This document shows positions 8,421-18,974 of a stretch of DNA of 64,000 nucleotides, piece by piece (the stretch's first letter is position 1; each line of letters starts with the position of its first letter). Made by a program: the position numbers and the translations under genes. The DNA comes from Clostridium transplantifaecale (GTDB lineage: Bacteria > Bacillota > Clostridia > Lachnospirales > Lachnospiraceae), in contig NZ_UYZY01000001.1 in assembly GCF_900626075.1 (NCBI RefSeq), positions 1,282,656 through 1,346,655 on the forward strand. The letters are read 5' to 3'. The notes beneath the pieces were generated by a model. It did no database searches and had not been told where the DNA came from. It was given only the letters and a program-made list of their open reading frames with translations.

Positions 8421-11400
8421 TCAGACCGCGACAAGTCCCAGCCTGTAGGAATAAATATACCTTTCCTTCACGTTTTTCCCAAGCATCTGAGTCAGCGCTT
8501 TCTCATAATAATCAAGCTGTGTTTTGTAACGGCTGACCAAGACTCCTGTATTCTCCACATAATCTGTCTTATAATCGACCAGAACGAGGCCGTCTTCCTC
8601 CTCAAACCAGGCATCGATGATACCCTGCACCAGCACCAGTTCATCCGAGTCCCAGTCTCCCATTTCCCGGGCCGGAATTCCCATCACGAACTGTTTTTCC
8701 CGATACAGCTTTCCGGCTTTTGCCGCGGCGGCCATCCTTTTTCCAAGCTCCGTCGTGAAAAAGCGGTAGATATCGGGAGGCCATATCATCTCCCTGGCCT
8801 CCCGGGTCAGTTTTCCCGCCTCCGTAAAGCTGTCCAGCAGACTCCTCACATCACCCTCCGATGTGACTTTATCAAAAGGAAGAAGTTCCATAGCGCGGTG
8901 ATATGCCGTACCTCTCGATGTGCCTCCCTCCCGCACCTCCTGCTCCTCCATAAAGACAGGCAATGTGGGAAGAAAAGCCATCTCTTCGTCTTCCTCCTCC
9001 ATCCCTTCTTTTTTCAGTTCGGAGACAGACATCTTCGTATTCAGTGTGACATCGGCCTGACATGGATATTTGAAATAAAACGATGTTTCCAGGCGTCTGC
9101 GGTATGTCCTGTCGTAAACGCGGTCCGGATCCTGATTGAGCAGTTCCTCTTTGGAGCCTTTTCTGTAAAGTTGCTCCTCTATCTCGTGCACCAGCTGTTC
9201 CTGTGCTTTTACTTCGGCCACTCTGATCCGGCATCCTTCCCGGGAAATGCTCATCAGGATCCAGTCCAGGCAGGAACCCGCCATCGTCAGGATGGTAAAA
9301 GGTACCTGGCCGTGACAGAGGGAAATCTGCCTCCATTTTTCCAGCCTGTTTTCCAGGTTTTTATCTGAAGCCGTCATGATCAGCTTTTCCTTGGCCCTGG
9401 TCAGCGCCACATAGAGGACACGCAGTTCCTCCCCCAGCGCTTCCAGCTCCATTCTCCGCTTCATGACGTTCTTTTTGAGCGTGGGGCCTTTCAGGCGTTT
9501 TTCACTGTCCAGATAATCAGTTCCAATCCCAAATTCTGAATCGATCAGGATTTTCCCCCTCGTGTCCTGCCGGTTGAACATTTTCCCCATTCCGGCCACG
9601 AAGACAATAGGGAATTCCAGGCCCTTGCTCTTGTGGATACTCATGAGGCGCACCGTATTTCCCTGCTCGTTCACCGTAGCAGCCTCCCCGAAATCCGTAT
9701 TGTATTTTTTCAGTTTCTCAATATATTTGATAAAATGGAACACGCCCCGGTAGCTTGTGGCCTCATAGGCGGATGCCTTTTCCACCAACATATCCAGGTT
9801 GGCTCTCCTCGTCTCCCCGGCCGGCATGGCCGATACATAATCATAATAACCCGTCACGTCAAAAATCCGGTAGAGAAGGCTGTGCATCGGCAGATAGACG
9901 GCCATTTTCCTGAGTTCCCCAAGAAGCTCCATCGTCTTTCTTAAAATCCCGCAGATTCGCTCATCGTCAAATGATTCACCGCCGCCTGACGGAACCGGAG
10001 CTGCATGTTCCGTCTCCCGCTCCGCCAGAAAATTTTTCACAGCCGGGTAGAGTCCTCTGTCGCGGCCCTTCTTTGCATTCTTTTTATAGTCCGCGACAAT
10101 GTGGGCCAATTCCCTGTCCGTAATGCCGCAGAACGGCGCTTTTAAGACGGCAGCCAGCGGGATATCCTGTATCGGGTTGTCGATAACGGCCAAAAGGTTC
10201 AGCACCGTTTCCACCTCAACCGTGTCAAAATAGCCTGTCCTTGACTCTGCGAACGCCGGGATCCCCTGGGCCGCAAGGATTTCCGTAAAGCTCTCTGCCC
10301 AGCCGCTGACGCTCCTCAAAAGAATGACAATATCACCGTATTTTGCGCGGCGGTAACCATTTTCATCCTTGTCCCAGATCATCATACCGTTCTCTTCGTC
10401 CGTCAGCTCCCTGATCTTTCCTGCGACCATCCCGGCCTCCAGCTCCCTGGCCGTGTAATCCGAGATATCCTCATCCAGGGTTTCCAGTTCGCTTCCGGCC
10501 GTATTAATCAGAAGAAGCTCCGTATCCAGTTCTCCCGGTCCCCGTCCGTCGAGGGGTTCGAAGGACGCCCCCGCATGCAGGGCCGTCTCCTCGGTATATT
10601 CAATATTTCCGAGCTTTTCCGTCATAATCCTGAAAAAGATGTCGTTAATGCTTCCAAGAACCGTATCCCGGCTCCTGAAGTTCTGGTGCAGTTCAATTTT
10701 CTGATGCAGGCTCTCCTCAGCGGAATAGCTGTGGTATTTTTCCAGAAACAGCTCTGGGCGGGCCAGCCGGAATTTATAAATACTCTGTTTTACGTCCCCT
10801 ACCATAAATACGTTCGGCGTTCCAAACCGTTCCCTGGAGACGCAGTGAATCAGGGTTTCCTGCACCAGATTACTGTCCTGGTACTCATCGACGAGAATTT
10901 CGTCAAACTGCCGGCTGAGTTCGTCGGCCACCGGACCCGGAATCCGGCCCTTATTTTCCCTTCCTTCGTCCCCGCCTCCCGCGGTGAGGACCTCCAGGGC
11001 AAAATGTTCCAGATCGCCGAAGTCCACGATGTTTTTCTCCCTTTTACGGGCGCGGAACCGCTCGCCGAATTCTTCTGCCAGGTGAAGGAGCGTCAAAATC
11101 GACTCCTTTCCCGCCTCCATATCCTCAAGTATTTTCTCCGGGGATTCAAACAGGTACTGATCCTTCAGCTTTTCCACTGATTTTTTAATTCTCTTCCTGC
11201 ATTCGGCCACCGCTTCTTTTTTATCCGGATCCACCGTCACATTTTTCCCGCGTATGGCTGCCATCCTGGAAAATGTGAATTTCTCCGCCGCCTCGCTAAA
11301 GTCAAGGAAGGAGCCGGTGGACTGAATCAGTTCCCTGACATGGAGCAGATCCTCACTGATCATCGGAAGATAAGGCTCCGGCCCGTCTTCCTCCCTGCAA

Positions 11401-12107
11401 AGCTCCGAGGCCTCCATTAACTGCCTCTCCCATTCCTCCGCCTGCATTTTGACGTCATTTAAGAGAAACTGCATCCAGTCCGTGCCGTTCAGCTCCCCGA
11501 AACCGGTATTCTCAAGTTCTTTCCGGCACTGCTCAAACCATTCATCCGGCCACGGGTTACTCTGGGCAAATGTATACACCTGCAGAATATAATCCTCTAT
11601 CCCTCCGTCTGCCTTTCCCGTGGAGTAGGTGTCCACAAAGCGTTCAAACGATTCCCCGCCGTTTGCATAGCTGTCTTCCATCAGCTCCTGCATGACGTCG
11701 GCGCGCATCAGAAGCATCTCTCCCTCGTCGCCGACTCGGAAAGCGGGATCGATATCCAGCCGGTCGAAATGCTCCCTGAGAATGTGGAGGCAGAAGCTGT
11801 CGATGGTCGTGATCTGTGCGAACTGCACCGTGACCGCCTGCTGCTGAAGATGTTCATTCTGAGGGTCTTCTCCCAGCTTTTTCTCAATTGCCGCCTGGAT
11901 ACGCTCCCGCATCTCGGCCGCCGCCGCCTTGGTAAATGTCATGACAAGCAGCCGGTCGATATCCGTCGGATTTTCATCCGTAATCATCCTGATAATGCGC
12001 TCAACTAAAACCGCCGTTTTACCGCTTCCCGCGGCTGCGGAGACGAGCAGATTTCTATTCCGGCTCTCAATTACCGCTTTCTGTTCCTTTGTCCAGTTCA
12101 CCGCCAT
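8421..12107 (-). CDS. addA: ATP-dependent helicase/nuclease subunit A
   Basis: About 1228 residues, the expected length. AddA works with AddB as the Gram-positive RecBCD counterpart: it unwinds and resects double-strand breaks and feeds RecA. Superfamily 1 helicase motifs are visible: Walker A AAAGSGKT near residue 25, VDEYQDSN (Walker B), GDVKQSIY, QNFRS, and RLMSIHKSKGLEFP with YVALTRAKEKL near the end of the motor. The C-terminal RecB-type nuclease has VDYKTDYVEN. The start at 12107 follows GGAGGGGAGCAGAAG; it overlaps the 3' end of addB by 41 bases, indicating coupled translation. Confidence 0.95.
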   Translation of the reverse strand: MAVNWTKEQKAVIESRNRNLLVSAAAGSGKTAVLVERIIRMITDENPTDIDRLLVMTFTKAAAAEMRERIQAAIEKKLGEDPQNEHLQQQAVTVQFAQITTIDSFCLHILREHFDRLDIDPAFRVGDEGEMLLMRADVMQELMEDSYANGGESFERFVDTYSTGKADGGIEDYILQVYTFAQSNPWPDEWFEQCRKELENTGFGELNGTDWMQFLLNDVKMQAEEWERQLMEASELCREEDGPEPYLPMISEDLLHVRELIQSTGSFLDFSEAAEKFTFSRMAAIRGKNVTVDPDKKEAVAECRKRIKKSVEKLKDQYLFESPEKILEDMEAGKESILTLLHLAEEFGERFRARKREKNIVDFGDLEHFALEVLTAGGGDEGRENKGRIPGPVADELSRQFDEILVDEYQDSNLVQETLIHCVSRERFGTPNVFMVGDVKQSIYKFRLARPELFLEKYHSYSAEESLHQKIELHQNFRSRDTVLGSINDIFFRIMTEKLGNIEYTEETALHAGASFEPLDGRGPGELDTELLLINTAGSELETLDEDISDYTARELEAGMVAGKIRELTDEENGMMIWDKDENGYRRAKYGDIVILLRSVSGWAESFTEILAAQGIPAFAESRTGYFDTVEVETVLNLLAVIDNPIQDIPLAAVLKAPFCGITDRELAHIVADYKKNAKKGRDRGLYPAVKNFLAERETEHAAPVPSGGGESFDDERICGILRKTMELLGELRKMAVYLPMHSLLYRIFDVTGYYDYVSAMPAGETRRANLDMLVEKASAYEATSYRGVFHFIKYIEKLKKYNTDFGEAATVNEQGNTVRLMSIHKSKGLEFPIVFVAGMGKMFNRQDTRGKILIDSEFGIGTDYLDSEKRLKGPTLKKNVMKRRMELEALGEELRVLYVALTRAKEKLIMTASDKNLENRLEKWRQISLCHGQVPFTILTMAGSCLDWILMSISREGCRIRVAEVKAQEQLVHEIEEQLYRKGSKEELLNQDPDRVYDRTYRRRLETSFYFKYPCQADVTLNTKMSVSELKKEGMEEEDEEMAFLPTLPVFMEEQEVREGGTSRGTAYHRAMELLPFDKVTSEGDVRSLLDSFTEAGKLTREAREMIWPPDIYRFFTTELGKRMAAAAKAGKLYREKQFVMGIPAREMGDWDSDELVLVQGIIDAWFEEEDGLVLVDYKTDYVENTGVLVSRYKTQLDYYEKALTQMLGKNVKERYIYSYRLGLVAV

Positions 12108-15100
12108 CTTCTGCTCCCCTCCCTTCTGCTCCGTATTTGTCAATTTCCTGCCACACTTCTTCCGGGCTTACCTTGTCAAGTCTCCGGTATCCGTACCCGT
12201 CTGTCTTAAGATCAAACCCGCAGACGCTGTGGTAGGGGCAATAATCACAGGCCGTCCTGTTGCCGCTCTTATACGGCGCAATCGAAACACGGCCGTCCAG
12301 AATCTCACGCCCCATGCTTTTCAGTTTCCGGTTGACAAATGCCCCCAGGGCCTCGAACCGCTTTTCGCCGGCCACCGATGACTTTCTGGCAATTTCATCG
12401 TTTTTCACCGAAACGGGAACCACCGTGGAATCCTCTCCTTTCGGCGACGAGAAATCCAGCCGGTTGTCCAGATGCACGATTGCCTCCGGCCTTCCGTTTA
12501 CCAGTCCGTTCATGCGCAGCTCGCCGAGTATCGCCTGTTTCGTCTCCTCCTCGCCCATGCCTTTCTGTCTGTCCACCATCGGATCCGCAATATTATAGTA
12601 AAAAATCCCGGCCGGAACCACCTTTTTGTCGGGGTGTTTTCTCTGTTCCTTCTCCAGGGCGGCATCCATATAAACCACCAGCTGAAGCTGAAGCCCATAG
12701 TAGGCTTCCATCAGATCAAACTTTGTCTTTCCCGTTTTGTAGTCGATAATTTTCAGGTAGAGCAGATCCCCGTCCTCACAGAGATCGACGCGGTCTATCC
12801 TTCCCTTTAAATGGATTGCCTCTTCCCTGGACACCGGGATTTTCATCGCCCTCAGGTTATCTGCGGGGCTGAAGGTCACCTCAAAACCGGACGGCTCGAA
12901 GTCTCCCTTTTTAAGCTGCTCCGTCAATGCCCAGATTGTCCGGTCCGTGATGCGGTGGACCTTGCGCTCCAGATACTGGTTTCTCGCGCTGCTGGACATG
13001 ATGGTATTGCCATAGTCCCTGGTTACACTTAAAACGCACTCGCCGACCAGCTTTTTTCTGTCTTCATCCGATATTTCGCGGAAGGAGCGGTTTTCTTCCT
13101 TCATCCTCTTAAAATAAAGATCAATGGAATTGTGGAACAGGTTCCCGATGTCCGCGGCAGCCAGTTCATAGACGGGACGTTCCGTAAGCTCCAGGCCATA
13201 GGCCAGGAAATGGGCATAAGCGCAGGATGCGTATTGCTCCATTCTGGTCACGCTGCCGTGGAGGATTGCGCTGTAAATCTCCTTTGCCGCCGTCCTGCCA
13301 ATCCCGTGATCCTCATACGTATAAAACGACGCCTCGACCAGCTGTTTCATCGCTTCCCTGTGGTCCTCCGACTGTGAGAAAAAGCGGAACAGCTCCATAA
13401 AACGGCCGTCCTCCCTGTTTTTGCCGTAATCTTTTAATCCCTCTATCACCCGGCGTTTTCCAAGGGGCAGAGACCAGGCGGCCATCTGCCTTTCATCGGC
13501 CGACATCACATGCTTGTCGGGAAACATTTTTAAGACCTGGCCAATCAGGCCGGATGGGCGCAGGCTTTTTCCGTCGCAGGAGGATAAAGCGTAGGACAGA
13601 TAGAGGCGATTAGACGGTTTTGTCATCACCAGGTACAGGTACAGTCTCTGCAGAAATCCCTCTTCCCTGGCAGTCGGGGCCAGTTCTATCTGATGCTTTT
13701 TAAGATTCCCTCGCTCGGCCTCCGTAAGGATTCCTCCGCGTCCCGTCACCGCGGGAATAATTCCGTCATTTACTCCTGCGAAAAAGAGAACCTTGATATG
13801 GGAAAGTCTCGTTCTGGTGATATCTCCGACTACAACGCGATCTACAACAGCCGGAATGAGGCCGACTTTTATCTCCTCAAATCCGGCATCCAATATGTCC
13901 GAATACTCTTTTTTCCCCACGGTTTCATCGCCCAGAAGCGCCGTGATTCTGTCAAACAGTTCGATGACAAGGCCGTAAACCTGGCTGTATTCCTTCTCCA
14001 GGCTCACCTCTCCGGCAGCGCCGAATTCCTTCTCATATCCTTTGAGCTTTTCTTCAATATGAAGCGCCTCCAGAAAATACACAAGAGCCGCAGTCTTATC
14101 CTTCACCGTAGATTTTCTGTCCCCGAACACCTCTTTTAACGGGCGAAGGGGTGCCAATACTTCCTCCCTGAACAAATTCAGCTCGTCCAGATTAATAAGC
14201 TCCGCACCTCTGTAAACAGACTCCCAGGGCGAATCCCACCGCTTATAGCTGCGGATTCCAAGAGCCAGCACGTAATTTTCCAGGCGGCTCACCATCTCCT
14301 GGTCCTCCGTCACAAGACCCGTTTTTAAATACCGGAACACCGTCTCATAGGAGAAGTTTTTCTCCATAAGTTCCAGCGCCGCACGGAGAAGCTCAACCAT
14401 CGGATTTCCCATGATGTTTTTCTTAAAATCAATAAACGCCGGGATCCGGTTTGCCTCAAACTGGCGTACCACCTCCCTGGAATAAGTGTCCAGGGCTCCC
14501 GTGACTACGGCGATGTCACGGTAACGGTAGCCTTCCAGTTTGATGAGGCGCTCGATTTCTCCGGCAATCATTTCCACTTCTTTTAAAGGAGTGTCGGACT
14601 GGAATAATACGATTCCCGGATTCTTTGCGGCTTTTCCGGCCGTCTCCTCCGTTTTCCCGTCTTTTTCAGCGGCGTATTTCCGGCCGTGATACCGGAACAG
14701 CTCCTTTTCGATAAATTGAAGCTCCGGACTGTTTTTAAACCGCCAGGCGGGATATTCTTTCAGGAGGATATCCTCCTCCCGGCCCGCTCCGGTCTGTACC
14801 GCCAGATCCGTCAGCTTGCAGACCGTATGTTTGCTCATGTGGAAGAGATGCTGCGGTCCGCTCTCCTTATAAGGATTCTCCTCAGGATCCATTGTGATGG
14901 TCACAACGACTCTCTTACAGTAAGTAAGAAGCAGCTCTAAAAGCCGGTACTGGACCGGGGTAAAACCGGTATAGCCGTCCAGTGTCACCACACTGTCTTT
15001 GATAAGCTCCGACTGGGGCAGAACCCTGCACAAAAGCTCCAGGATTTCTTCCTTGACAATGCATTTTTTGTCTTCCGTATATTCCTTGAACGCCCGGTGC

Positions 15101-15594
15101 AGAACCGTCATGTCATTCAGTTTCTGCCTGAGCATGGCGCTCCAGTTTTCCTTCTCAGCCTCCACCAGCAGGCCGTCCAGGATCTCGGCCGTAATTCCGT
15201 ACTGGAAGAACTCCGACAGCATGGATTTCAGCTCGCCGATAAAACCGATCTTTTCCAGGTGGCCTCCGAACAGCTTTAATTCTTTTTTCCTGCCTGCTGC
15301 CACTTTACGCAGAACCATGGATTTACCCATGTCATCCAGGACTGCCAGGTTCTCCACCGCCAGCTCTTCGAATATTCTGTATGCCAGCCTCTCAAAGCTG
15401 ACGATATCGATGTTCATCACACCGTGGCAGGGGTGCAGCGTCACAATGTCTTTCTGGGTCTGCATGGTGAACTGCTCGGGGACGACGGCAAAATAGCGGC
15501 CGTCCGGATCATTTCCGGCCTGCCGGATTAAATCCTCGTACAGGCGGCGTGTCTTACCGGAACCGGAACCGCCGATGATAAATTGTAATGACAT
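12067..15594 (-). CDS. addB: ATP-dependent helicase/nuclease subunit B
   Basis: 1175 residues. Partner of AddA in break resection. Residues 8-15 hold an ATP-binding loop (GGSGSGKT). The C-terminal nuclease domain contains IIDYKTGKTKFDL. Four cysteines that bind the 4Fe-4S cluster in AddB are present: one in YASCAYAHF near residue 798 and three in CDYCPYHSVC near residue 1120. It is the promoter-proximal gene, followed directly by addA with overlap. The ATG at 15594 is preceded by a GGAGGAGAAC sequence. Confidence 0.95.
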   Translation of the reverse strand: MSLQFIIGGSGSGKTRRLYEDLIRQAGNDPDGRYFAVVPEQFTMQTQKDIVTLHPCHGVMNIDIVSFERLAYRIFEELAVENLAVLDDMGKSMVLRKVAAGRKKELKLFGGHLEKIGFIGELKSMLSEFFQYGITAEILDGLLVEAEKENWSAMLRQKLNDMTVLHRAFKEYTEDKKCIVKEEILELLCRVLPQSELIKDSVVTLDGYTGFTPVQYRLLELLLTYCKRVVVTITMDPEENPYKESGPQHLFHMSKHTVCKLTDLAVQTGAGREEDILLKEYPAWRFKNSPELQFIEKELFRYHGRKYAAEKDGKTEETAGKAAKNPGIVLFQSDTPLKEVEMIAGEIERLIKLEGYRYRDIAVVTGALDTYSREVVRQFEANRIPAFIDFKKNIMGNPMVELLRAALELMEKNFSYETVFRYLKTGLVTEDQEMVSRLENYVLALGIRSYKRWDSPWESVYRGAELINLDELNLFREEVLAPLRPLKEVFGDRKSTVKDKTAALVYFLEALHIEEKLKGYEKEFGAAGEVSLEKEYSQVYGLVIELFDRITALLGDETVGKKEYSDILDAGFEEIKVGLIPAVVDRVVVGDITRTRLSHIKVLFFAGVNDGIIPAVTGRGGILTEAERGNLKKHQIELAPTAREEGFLQRLYLYLVMTKPSNRLYLSYALSSCDGKSLRPSGLIGQVLKMFPDKHVMSADERQMAAWSLPLGKRRVIEGLKDYGKNREDGRFMELFRFFSQSEDHREAMKQLVEASFYTYEDHGIGRTAAKEIYSAILHGSVTRMEQYASCAYAHFLAYGLELTERPVYELAAADIGNLFHNSIDLYFKRMKEENRSFREISDEDRKKLVGECVLSVTRDYGNTIMSSSARNQYLERKVHRITDRTIWALTEQLKKGDFEPSGFEVTFSPADNLRAMKIPVSREEAIHLKGRIDRVDLCEDGDLLYLKIIDYKTGKTKFDLMEAYYGLQLQLVVYMDAALEKEQRKHPDKKVVPAGIFYYNIADPMVDRQKGMGEEETKQAILGELRMNGLVNGRPEAIVHLDNRLDFSSPKGEDSTVVPVSVKNDEIARKSSVAGEKRFEALGAFVNRKLKSMGREILDGRVSIAPYKSGNRTACDYCPYHSVCGFDLKTDGYGYRRLDKVSPEEVWQEIDKYGAEGRGAEDGGELDKGTESGN

Positions 15595-15795
15595 TTATGT
15601 TCTCCTCCGGTTATCATATGCCTGAAATCGTTATCATTTCTGTAATTATGAGGATACTGAATAGTTCCTCTTTTCTTTAGATTTTTTCAACAGTTTTTAT
15701 AAATGTTTTATCCCCTGCACATATTTTAGTCACATATTTCCTGTATCATTATAAATGAACAAGGCAAGAGCCTTAGACAGACTTTTTCATACTCC

Positions 15796-15820
15796 GGCCA
15801 GCAGGTTTTACCTGCTGGCC
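15796..15820. terminator. Hairpin between rpoN and addB
   Basis: GGCCAGCAGG pairs with CCTGCTGGCC around a 5-nt loop. No U-tract follows on the minus strand, so rpoN termination here is uncertain; the plus side is pyrimidine rich. The remaining 280-base gap shows no other recognised site. Confidence 0.35.
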
Positions 15821-15874
15821 CTCCCCCTTTTCAGGGCTATTACCGTTACTGTTCACTCCGTTCCCGGTAATGCA

Positions 15875-17332
15875 TTACAACGTATTCTTACGTTCGAATA
15901 CCTTTCTTCCTGACGCATCGGCGATTCCGATGGCCTCCCTGTACTTCGCTACCGTTCTCCTCGATATCGAGAATCCGGCCTCCCCCAGTTTTTCCGCTAA
16001 TATCCTGTCGCTGTAGGGCTTCTTTTTGTCTTCGCCCGCGACAATAATTCTGATCTGCTCCTTCACCGCTTCCGCTCCCGCGCCTGCTCCGCCGTCGTTT
16101 CCGCCCGCCTCACGGCTCATGGCTCCGGTACTGTTCTCCTGGCCCTGCTTTCTCTTTGCGTCCACCGGGATACTTCCCCGGGAGAAGAAAAACTGCAGCG
16201 GGAAGATTCCCCACTGGCATTGCAGGTATTTTTCCCGGACGGCACGGCTGATGGTGGATTCATTTAATTCCAGTTTTTCCGCCACGCTCCTCTGGGTCAG
16301 GGCGGTAAGTTTTCCCCTGCCCTCTTCAAAAAAGGCAAGCTGCGCCTTTAAAATTTCCCGTACCAGCAGATAGAGTGTCCTGTTCCTCTGTTCTACACAG
16401 TGGCATACCCACTCCGCCTGTTTTACTTTATTTTTAACGTATCCTGCCGCTTCTCCCGAATTCTCCCCCTTCATCAGGGTCAGATAATAGGGATTGATCG
16501 AAAGCTGTGGATATGTCTCATCATTCATAATAATCTCAAAGTGTCCCTCCGTCTTGACAACCAGCACGTCAGGGACAAGGTATTTCTGGTATTTTCCGCT
16601 CCCGTATCCGCTTCCCGGCCTCGGGTTTAACGCCCGGATCCGGTCGCTGGCGGAAAGAACCTGGTCAATGCTGCATTTCAGCTTTCTGGCAATGACCTCC
16701 ATTCTGTTTTTCCCCAATTCCTCCAGATAATCTTCAATAATCCGTCGGGCCAGCTTCTCCTCGTCGCTGTCTCCCTCCAACTGGATTAAGAGGCACTCCC
16801 TGAGGTTTCTGGCTCCCGCTCCTTTGGGCTCCAGCCTCCAGAGAACTTTCAGCAGACGCTCCCCCTCTTCTTCCGTGATCTTAAGTTCCCGGCACAAAAG
16901 AGGCAGCTCTTCGGTCAGATAACCATTGTCATCCAGATTTAAAATCATGTACTCTAAAATGCGGAACTCTTCTTTTGATATTTTCATATAAAGAATCTGT
17001 TCCAGCAGGGATTCCTTCAAATCCATCTCCTGCCGTTCAGCCGGTTCAAAACGGCTGGCTTCATCCTGTTCGTCCTGATAATACTGGCGGTTTTGAGCGT
17101 CTAAGCTCTGAAGTTCCTCCAGTTTCCTGATAAAGTCCTCGGTACTCTCCCCCTTGTCGTCCGACGTCTTCTCAGTGCGGCGCATTGCGTCGAGATCCAC
17201 CACCGGATTCTCCAGCGCCAGATCTTCCAGATACTCCTTTAATTCCAGCTGCCCCATCTGCAGTATCTCCGTAGATTGGAGCATGTTCTGCGACAAAGTC
17301 TGTTTTAGCTTCTGTTCCTGTCTGAGTTCCAC
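15875..17332 (-). CDS. rpoN: RNA polymerase sigma-54 factor
   Basis: About 485 residues. Sigma-54 directs RNA polymerase to -24/-12 promoters that need an AAA+ activator. Region I is the glutamine-rich N-terminus (LRQEQKLKQTLSQNMLQSTE). The C-terminus carries the RpoN box SRRTVAKYRE, preceded by the helix-turn-helix RSVAEKLELNESTISRAVRE. The GTG at 17332 is preferred, with AGAAGGGG upstream; a longer frame reaches 17494 but adds about 54 residues that do not fit the family. An Ala/Gly-rich insert (GGNDGGAGAGAEAV) lies just before the RpoN box region. An activator for this factor is encoded at 30090-32012. Confidence 0.93.
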   Translation of the reverse strand: MELRQEQKLKQTLSQNMLQSTEILQMGQLELKEYLEDLALENPVVDLDAMRRTEKTSDDKGESTEDFIRKLEELQSLDAQNRQYYQDEQDEASRFEPAERQEMDLKESLLEQILYMKISKEEFRILEYMILNLDDNGYLTEELPLLCRELKITEEEGERLLKVLWRLEPKGAGARNLRECLLIQLEGDSDEEKLARRIIEDYLEELGKNRMEVIARKLKCSIDQVLSASDRIRALNPRPGSGYGSGKYQKYLVPDVLVVKTEGHFEIIMNDETYPQLSINPYYLTLMKGENSGEAAGYVKNKVKQAEWVCHCVEQRNRTLYLLVREILKAQLAFFEEGRGKLTALTQRSVAEKLELNESTISRAVREKYLQCQWGIFPLQFFFSRGSIPVDAKRKQGQENSTGAMSREAGGNDGGAGAGAEAVKEQIRIIVAGEDKKKPYSDRILAEKLGEAGFSISRRTVAKYREAIGIADASGRKVFERKNTL

Positions 17333-17649
17333 TGTAACCACCCCTTCTATCTTCTGTCTGCCGTCAGGCCACATCCACTGCGGATGTACACGCTGCATGC
17401 GCGAAGAAAGCGGCCTCAGGCGGCCGCGCTCCGGCGCAGAAGTTCCAAAAACGGAACTCTTTATTCCGGCAGTATATCCCTCCATTATCCCCATCTGTCT
17501 CTTTTAAAATGTTGGATTGCCCGAAAACAGGCTTTTCACATTTTTCCATATTCCCTATGAATTAAAAAGACTCTCTCGGCACAGTGCAGAGAGAGCCCAT
17601 TTTTGATTGGCGGTGAAAAAAGATGTAAATACAGTTTCCACCGTTTACT
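17333..17649. other. Gap upstream of rpoN
   Basis: 317 bases between the DUF1292 gene and rpoN. It holds the terminator at 17564-17597 and, nearer rpoN, an open extension of the rpoN frame. No clear sigma-A promoter was recognised. Confidence 0.5.
17564..17597 (-). terminator. Terminator of the DUF1292 gene
   Basis: On the minus strand GGCTCTCTC pairs with GAGAGAGTC and is followed by TTTTT. Confidence 0.75.
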
Positions 17650-17994
17650 TTAATCGTCTAATTCGTCTTCTCCGACTACTTCATCGTACTCCTGCTCGTC
17701 TAACAGTTCATCGAAGGCATCGGCAACGATCTCGTACTCATCGTCGTCTTCAATGTTTTCCAGATTCGGCTGTCCGTTCTCGTCTTCTGAGTAACGGTAA
17801 AGATATACTTCTCCCTCTTCTGATTCGTCATCCGCGTCCTCCATCGGAAGGAGAGCGATATATTCCTTATCTCCTGCCGGAAAGATAGTAAGTACGACGC
17901 ACTCCAGCTCTTTCCCGTCATCCAGGGTAAGGGTTACTGTCATCTCCTCCTGGTTGTCCGTCTCTTCCGGAGTCATATTCTTTTTATCTTCCAT
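17650..17994 (-). CDS. DUF1292 family protein
   Basis: 114 residues, strongly acidic. The pattern TVTLTLDDGKELECVVLTIF, then EYIALLPMED and EGEVYLYRY, with a DDEYEIVADAFDEL tail, is that of DUF1292 (the YrzB family), common in Firmicutes and of unknown function. The acidic tail after the domain (DEQEYDEVVGEDELDD) is longer than in many members. It is a single gene with its own terminator. Confidence 0.9.
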   Translation of the reverse strand: MEDKKNMTPEETDNQEEMTVTLTLDDGKELECVVLTIFPAGDKEYIALLPMEDADDESEEGEVYLYRYSEDENGQPNLENIEDDDEYEIVADAFDELLDEQEYDEVVGEDELDD

Positions 17995-18217
17995 TTCAAC
18001 CTCTTTCTTCTGCCCGCTTGGCAGGCAATCATAATAATGGCGATGAAAGCCGTATCAACCGTGCTTTCCATCGTTTTGCAACAGCAGCTTGTCCCTGCTA
18101 ATTGTTTCCAACTCCACTTTATCAGAGGCCGTAAGAAAAATCAAGGATAATTTCACCTTATTTAGCACCTTATTTGTAATTATAGAACTGGACGGACTGC
18201 CAGAATATGCCTGATTT

Positions 18218-18886
18218 TTATTTCCCGCCATCCTCTTCCGATAAATTCTGCTGTTCTCTGTCTTCCGGATTTCCGTTTCCTGCCGTCGGCTCCTCTTCCT
18301 CCGCCTCCCCGTTTGAGGCCGCTTCTTCCGAATAAGGGTTCTTATATTCGGCCATCCGCTCCAGCGTCCCCGTCGGAACGCCTCTCACAAGGTGCATCTC
18401 CCCTTCCCGGTTCAGCCTGATTACGGTAGACGCCGTCCTGTTAAACAGGATGTAAATACAGAAGATTGCCTCACAAAATTCCATGACACAGGCCGTTGTC
18501 AGCGTAAAAATAAGGGAATATGGAAGCCAGAAGGACATCTGAAGAATTGAAACGCCTCCCGACACAATGCTGAATCCCCTTAAGCAGAGCATCAAGACGG
18601 CAATTCCCTTTCCCGCCTTCAGCATCCATGAATACCACAGGTAAAACACGAACGCACTGAATATCGTAAACAGCCCCTGCACAAACGACAGGCCGTAAAC
18701 AATCGTAATCATAAGGTAATAAAGGCCGTACAGAACCCTCAAACCGGTAAAAATCTTAACTATTGTAGTCAATTTCAGGTTTTCATTCAAATAGCCCGGA
18801 TACTGTCTTTCTATCTCCTGCCTGAAAGCCTCTCTCTCCTGCGCCGTCACCACCCTGGCGGGGGTTTTGCTCCTTGCGCCTTTCAT
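18218..18886 (-). CDS. Four-helix membrane protein of unknown function
   Basis: 222 residues. An N-terminal soluble helix (AQEREAFRQEIERQYPGYL) is followed by about four hydrophobic segments between residues 45 and 155 (VLYGLYYLMITIVYGL, FTIFSAFVFYLWYSWML, GIAVLMLCLRGFSIVSG, SLIFTLTTACVMEFCEAIFC). The C-terminus is acidic and low-complexity. I do not recognise a family. The cobO-like gene ends 88 bp before it on the other side in the same direction, so they could be read in sequence but no functional link is visible. Confidence 0.7.
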   Translation of the reverse strand: MKGARSKTPARVVTAQEREAFRQEIERQYPGYLNENLKLTTIVKIFTGLRVLYGLYYLMITIVYGLSFVQGLFTIFSAFVFYLWYSWMLKAGKGIAVLMLCLRGFSIVSGGVSILQMSFWLPYSLIFTLTTACVMEFCEAIFCIYILFNRTASTVIRLNREGEMHLVRGVPTGTLERMAEYKNPYSEEAASNGEAEEEEPTAGNGNPEDREQQNLSEEDGGK

Positions 18887-18974
18887 CCTTTGTCCTCCTG
18901 TCCGGTTACTGCGCCGCCTTGCCGGCCGCGCAGACAGCGGACGCCATATCCGCTGTTAATGATGCAATCTGGTA

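Noticed and set aside
17333..17494. N-terminal extension of RpoN
   Set aside because: It has no similarity to RpoN region I, which starts at the GTG at 17332 behind AGAAGGGG.
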